DNA from: Agrobacterium tumefaciens
GTDB lineage: Bacteria; Pseudomonadota; Alphaproteobacteria; Rhizobiales; Rhizobiaceae
Reading direction: 5' to 3'
Assembly (NCBI GenBank): GCA_025560025.1
Contig: CP048486.1
Coordinates: forward strand, 1,678,001 to 1,742,000
DNA length: 64,000 nt
Below, one piece after another: positions 60,254 to 64,000 of this stretch; the first letter of the stretch is position 1, and each line of letters begins with the position of its first letter. A model generated the notes under the pieces. It made no database searches. It was not told the origin of the DNA and saw only the letters and a list, made by a program, of their open reading frames with translations. The position numbers and the translations under genes are program-made.

Positions 60254-61207
60254 TCAATAACTCACCGTCACAACGACAGTGTCGGAGTAATTCCCCGGTG
60301 CCGGCGTATTCTGCGCCGGCACGCGTCCATAGACGGTCAGCGTCTGCAGGCTGCCTGTTCCGGTGCCGGTGGCCATCTGCCCGGCGGCATTTCCCCAGAC
60401 ATTCGTGCGGCTGATGTCACGGTAAAGACCGTAGGTGATCGACGCGCCGCCAAGCACCATTCGCCGCGAAGCCGGCGGGCTGTTGCTCAGGCCGCCATTG
60501 AGAGCAACGCTATAGGCGAGGTTCGCCGTGCAGGTCAGCGCAATCGAGCCGGTCGCATCGACGGCGGCGCTGAGAACGCCGTGATTGCCGAAATTGATGG
60601 GTTGGGCTGTGACAAGACAGGTGGGCTCCACCGCGGCCGTGACGTTGAAGGGTACTTGAGTGGGGTTTTGGGTTACAGTCGAGCAACTCGGCGCAAGTAG
60701 AAGATACGAGGCATAGGTGAAGTTGGTCTCGGCGCCAGCAAAGCTGGAGAGGTATGGTCCCCGCGCCGCAGAGGCCTGATTAGCGGCAATCCTGCCGTAA
60801 ACGACACGGCTTGTACTGTTCAACAAGAGCGGTAGCGCCAGATCGATCGGTGGAGGTGATCCGAGCGCAGGTTGAGCGAGGGATCCCCAGGACGTCGTCC
60901 GCCCGGAATTTTGATATAGTTGATAATTGAGCACGTTGCTGCCCTGCAGCATCCTGCGAATCCCGCCCGACTGGCCTCCACTGCCCGCATTGATGTTCGG
61001 GCAGATGCGAATAGAAAGGCCCAGCGTCAACAATGGGTTGGAACAGGTTATGTTCAGTGTCGCGGTACTGTCCACCGCACTGCCGCTTGTGAGATTGACG
61101 AAACCGAAATTCATATCCGACATGCTGAAACTGCAGCTTTGCGCCAGCACGGGAGAGGCAAAAAGAAAAGCGGAGAGGGCAAGGCCCGCACGGGTCAGCA
61201 TCATCAT
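60254..61207 (-). CDS. Csu-type fimbrial tip adhesin with two spore-coat-U domains
   Basis: This 317-residue secreted protein has a signal peptide (MMMLTRAGLALSAFLFASPVLAQ) and two spore-coat-protein-U domains. The first is at about 24-165 (CSFSMSDMNFGFVNLTSGSAVD) and the second at about 180-317 (CLVTAQPINFGNHGVLSAAVDATG), ending VVTVSY. Two-domain proteins of this type are the tip adhesins (CsuE-like) of archaic chaperone-usher pili. Its ATG overlaps the usher stop (ATGA). It would promote attachment to surfaces and biofilm. Confidence 0.85.
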   Translation of the reverse strand: MMMLTRAGLALSAFLFASPVLAQSCSFSMSDMNFGFVNLTSGSAVDSTATLNITCSNPLLTLGLSIRICPNINAGSGGQSGGIRRMLQGSNVLNYQLYQNSGRTTSWGSLAQPALGSPPPIDLALPLLLNSTSRVVYGRIAANQASAARGPYLSSFAGAETNFTYASYLLLAPSCSTVTQNPTQVPFNVTAAVEPTCLVTAQPINFGNHGVLSAAVDATGSIALTCTANLAYSVALNGGLSNSPPASRRMVLGGASITYGLYRDISRTNVWGNAAGQMATGTGTGSLQTLTVYGRVPAQNTPAPGNYSDTVVVTVSY

Positions 61208-63642
61208 TGAACGCTCCTGCAGATGGCTTCAACAGTTGTGCGTGTTTCGGAAGCGGCGCCAAGAACGATCTGCGCTTCACAGTCTCCTCTCATCGGCTGC
61301 GTGATGAGGAGCCGGTGCTTCTCGGAAACATTGTCGAGATAGGCCTGCCCATCATAACCAACCACGAAATCGCCGCTGCCATCGATGGTGCCGGTCGATC
61401 CCGCCTCGATGAAGTCGCCACTTTCGTTCTTCAAGGTTACCAGCGCCACACGTCCGCCGGTCTCCACCTTGAAATCGACAACCGCCCCGCCACCTTCCGC
61501 CGGAATGACGGTCTGCTTCGTCCTGTCGATACGTGCATCGACAGGAAGATTGCTCGGGTCGAGGGTAATCGTGTTGACGTCGTAGGAATGCAGGTTTGGA
61601 AGCAATATCTTGCCACGGCGGTTGGTCTGGCCGATGGGGCGGTTTTCAAGTGAAATCTCAACGCCCGGCGCACCCGCGTCGACAACGGCAAAGGCATCAT
61701 CGATACGGTTGCCAAGGAAAACATCCCCGCCGGCAATCGCGATCGATCCATCCACCTGCGCATAGGCCTGGGTGGTTCCATTGAACTGATCAACACCCGC
61801 CGCCACACGCGCCACGCTGCCGCGATAACTGCCCGAAGCGGAGACGATATTGCTGTTGCCCATGGAGCCACGCAAACGCCAGCCATAACTGCCTTCGGTC
61901 TGCTGTTCGGATTTTGCTATGTCGGCTGTCGCTGAATATCCGTCGGCATTGGAAGACAAACCGACAGAACTGGAAATGCCGCCCCCGAATGTCCAGGAAA
62001 GACCGGCATAGACGCCATAGGAACCATCGTCTTCAAGGTCCTTGTAGGCGGTGATGAAGATATTGCCGTTTTCGCCAAACCGGCGCGTTGCGGAAAGACC
62101 CAGCAGCCGGGATTTCCTCTCATCGAAGGTCTCAAGCTGCGTGTAGGAGAAGTTCAGGCTCGTCTCATCGAAAGCCAGCTGGGTGGAGGCGGATATCTGA
62201 TCGAGGGAACGCGGCGCACGGGCGCTGAGCAGGCCTGAGATTTTTCTGTTTTCCGAGGTGTTTGCGGAAACGGATGCGATATCGTGATAGTCACCAAACG
62301 TGCGTTGCGAGCGGGCAACGAACTGAACGCCGAGCAATTCCGCCTCGACGCTTGCGGAAAGCTGATAGCCGCTTTCCTCCCGGAAATGGCTGGTTGCGCC
62401 GGAAACCGTGCCCAATCCGAAATCGCCGAGCGTAAAGACACCGCCAACCCCGACATTATAAAAATCCTCGCCGCCTTCCGCATGGCCTTCCAGTGTCAGC
62501 TTATCTGAAAATCCGTAGCGCACCGTTGCTGACCCCAACAGCCTTTCATCGTAGTCGAAAGACGAGGTGCCGTAGTCGCGCCGGGCAAAGCCGAGTTCGG
62601 CGGAAAAATCGATCAGTCCTTTCGCCAACAAGTCCGCCGAGGCGAAAAACGGCGTTTCCGACACCGTCTCGCGACCGAGGGCATCGCGCACCACCAGCCG
62701 CGCATTGCCCGCACCGCTGACGACGGGAAGATTGGTGATGGAAAAGGGCCCTTCCGGAACGTCCTGTGATATGCGGCGAATATTGTCGACATAGACATCG
62801 ACGGTGGATGGCACCGCCGCGGAGCCGGCAAATGCCGGCATCGGCATCGTGACCATGTCTGGCCGAAGATCGAAATTTCTTCGTATCTGTAGACCACCCA
62901 GCCGCGTCGGGCGCGTCCAGGCAAGCCCGCCTGTAATCAGATCGCCTGCCCGATAGGTCGTCAGCGTGTCTTCATCGGAATAGCTCCAGGTGGTGTCGAG
63001 CCGTCTCGTATCAAACTGGTCGAGTTGCGATGTGCTGAGAACCTGAGACGAAGACAATACCCCGAGCGGGCCGAAAACGCGACCTTCCAGCAAGGCGGAA
63101 ACGCCGTTGAAGTCGGCAATATCCGACCATCTTTCGCCACCGGATGATCCGTAAATCGTGTAATTCACCAGACCTCCCCAATTGCTTAGCGCCCTGTCCT
63201 GCACCTCTTCGTCCTCGTTCCGGTCATTTTTGCCGGATGCGTCGATAACCTTGCTGGCCCGCGCCCCGGTCGGGAGCGTGAAATAGACGGACTGACTGCT
63301 CTCGTCGTAACGTGCCGTTACATCGGGCAGTCTGGAAATGTCGACCCAGCCATCACCGCCAACGGCACTGTCAACGGGTGTAATTCCGACATTTCTCAGC
63401 TGGACCGGCTCTATGAAAAGCGTACCGGTGTCGTCTTGACGAAATGTGGCGATCAGTTCTGTCGAAACATCGTTGATGTAGACTTCGAGCTGCAATTGTC
63501 TCGGCTCTTCTGCGGCAAAAGAGGCCTGTGATGCCGCAGGGGGTAAATCCTGCGCCATGGAAAAACTGCTCGATGAAATGATCGTCAAACCTGCAATCGT
63601 CAAAACGGCGAGGCTATCCGCCGGTGACGCGCGCCGTCGCAT
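61204..63642 (-). CDS. Fimbrial outer-membrane usher, Csu type
   Basis: This 812-residue usher has a signal peptide (to about residue 31), an amino-terminal domain (QLQLEVYINDVSTELIA), a beta barrel with a plug, and carboxyl domains (RIDRTKQTVIPAEGGGAVVDF; CEAQIVLGAASETRTTVEAIC at the end, in parts). PSTVDVYVDNIRR and GPFSITNLP (about 277-305) are family blocks. It overlaps the chaperone gene by 29 bases. It threads pilus subunits through the outer membrane with the adhesin encoded behind it. Confidence 0.92.
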   Translation of the reverse strand: MRRRASPADSLAVLTIAGLTIISSSSFSMAQDLPPAASQASFAAEEPRQLQLEVYINDVSTELIATFRQDDTGTLFIEPVQLRNVGITPVDSAVGGDGWVDISRLPDVTARYDESSQSVYFTLPTGARASKVIDASGKNDRNEDEEVQDRALSNWGGLVNYTIYGSSGGERWSDIADFNGVSALLEGRVFGPLGVLSSSQVLSTSQLDQFDTRRLDTTWSYSDEDTLTTYRAGDLITGGLAWTRPTRLGGLQIRRNFDLRPDMVTMPMPAFAGSAAVPSTVDVYVDNIRRISQDVPEGPFSITNLPVVSGAGNARLVVRDALGRETVSETPFFASADLLAKGLIDFSAELGFARRDYGTSSFDYDERLLGSATVRYGFSDKLTLEGHAEGGEDFYNVGVGGVFTLGDFGLGTVSGATSHFREESGYQLSASVEAELLGVQFVARSQRTFGDYHDIASVSANTSENRKISGLLSARAPRSLDQISASTQLAFDETSLNFSYTQLETFDERKSRLLGLSATRRFGENGNIFITAYKDLEDDGSYGVYAGLSWTFGGGISSSVGLSSNADGYSATADIAKSEQQTEGSYGWRLRGSMGNSNIVSASGSYRGSVARVAAGVDQFNGTTQAYAQVDGSIAIAGGDVFLGNRIDDAFAVVDAGAPGVEISLENRPIGQTNRRGKILLPNLHSYDVNTITLDPSNLPVDARIDRTKQTVIPAEGGGAVVDFKVETGGRVALVTLKNESGDFIEAGSTGTIDGSGDFVVGYDGQAYLDNVSEKHRLLITQPMRGDCEAQIVLGAASETRTTVEAICRSVQ

Positions 63643-64000
63643 TGACAGGGCCGCCTTCGCTGTCCGCTGAAATCTTCACCGTGCCGCCGGCTCTCTTGCC
63701 ATTCGGTGCCGGAACGACCCAGCTCGTGCCCGACTGGCCGAGCACATAACCCACCAGCCCCTGTTGCTGGGCGACTGGCTGCCCGTTACCACCGAGCAGT
63801 TTGAGATTGGCGATCCGCAGCCGCTTCAGGCCCCTGTTGGAAACCGTTACCCGATAACCATTGGCCTGCGGTGTCACTGACCACGTTGCCTCGGCATCAC
63901 CTGCGGCCGCATTCGAGAAGAAAACGGGTATGGAGTGACGCACGACAAGATTGATGGTGCCGGATGGGGATTTGGTCCTTGACGGCAGTTCATCGACGAT
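63614..64000 (-). CDS. Periplasmic pilus chaperone, 5' end outside window
   Basis: The last ~128 residues of a Csu-type (PapD-like) chaperone are present, open at the right edge. RHSIPVFFSNAA follows the F1/G1 region, and the carboxyl domain contains VTVSNRGLKRLRIANLKLL. The IVDELPSRTKSPSGTINLVV segment at the edge precedes the G1 donor strand. Its stop lies within the usher start region, so chaperone, usher and adhesin form one operon. Pilin genes are expected beyond base 64000. Confidence 0.85.
   Translation of the reverse strand: MVDELPSRTKSPSGTINLVVRHSIPVFFSNAAAGDAEATWSVTPQANGYRVTVSNRGLKRLRIANLKLLGGNGQPVAQQQGLVGYVLGQSGTSWVVPAPNGKRAGGTVKISADSEGGPVNATARVTGG

Noticed and set aside
1..64000. 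Mobile elements, CRISPR arrays, tRNA or rRNA genes
   Set aside because: No transposase, integrase, phage gene, regularly spaced repeat or tRNA-like clover leaf was noticed on either strand.

Overview
The window looks like a chromosomal or chromid segment of a Rhizobiaceae-type alphaproteobacterium (Agrobacterium/Rhizobium-like). The reasons are high-GC coding sequence, tightly overlapping operons, many ABC uptake systems, and GntR-, LysR- and SDR-rich catabolic islands. No source name is given, so the genus is an inference. I see no rRNA, tRNA, CRISPR array, insertion sequence or phage gene. Both edge genes are cut: a flavin monooxygenase on the left and a fimbrial chaperone on the right.

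Region 1 (1-1.2 kb): a flavin monooxygenase and a divergent MarR regulator share two ATAGGT-type palindromes. Region 2 (1.3-13.4 kb): a FadR-type GntR regulator controls, by inference, an amino-acid module. It holds a dimethylformamidase-large-subunit-like amidase, an LDH2-family reductase, an acetyltransferase, a sarcosine-oxidase-like flavoenzyme, a Cys/Thr proline-racemase-fold dehydratase (trans-3-hydroxy-L-proline type), a cyclic-imine reductase, an amino-acid ABC transporter, a second Ser/Cys proline-racemase-fold enzyme and a small tautomerase. Four copies of an ATCGTATACGAT palindrome sit before the transcription units. Region 3 (13.4-17.4 kb): a two-subunit transketolase (minus strand) is divergent from an amidohydrolase and a NifU-domain protein.

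Region 4 (17.4-28 kb): an SDR/LysR divergent pair is followed by TetR, LysR, two SDRs, a CUT2 sugar ABC transporter, a third SDR and a cupin. Region 5 (28-43.3 kb): a second GntR-centred catabolic regulon. Four sites with the core ATCATATATCAT lie before a GabD-like dehydrogenase, a GldA-like/SDR/quinone-reductase operon with a divergent AroE-like gene, a second split transketolase with a CUT2 ABC transporter, a second aldehyde dehydrogenase, and a GMC oxidoreductase followed by gntR. No sugar kinase is present, so the substrate is unknown.

Region 6 (43.4-51 kb): an Fhu-type ferric-siderophore system with fused permease, ATPase, AraC regulator, TonB-dependent receptor, Tat-signal binding protein and FhuF-like reductase. 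Region 7 (51.3-54.1 kb): aconitase B. Region 8 (54.3-60.2 kb): a compact five-gene operon (GNAT-like protein, asparagine synthase, acyl carrier protein, AMP-forming ligase, NadE-like synthetase) that looks like an undescribed small-molecule or lipid biosynthetic pathway. It is the strongest novelty candidate. Region 9 (60.2-64 kb): a Csu-type chaperone-usher fimbrial operon with tip adhesin, usher and partial chaperone.
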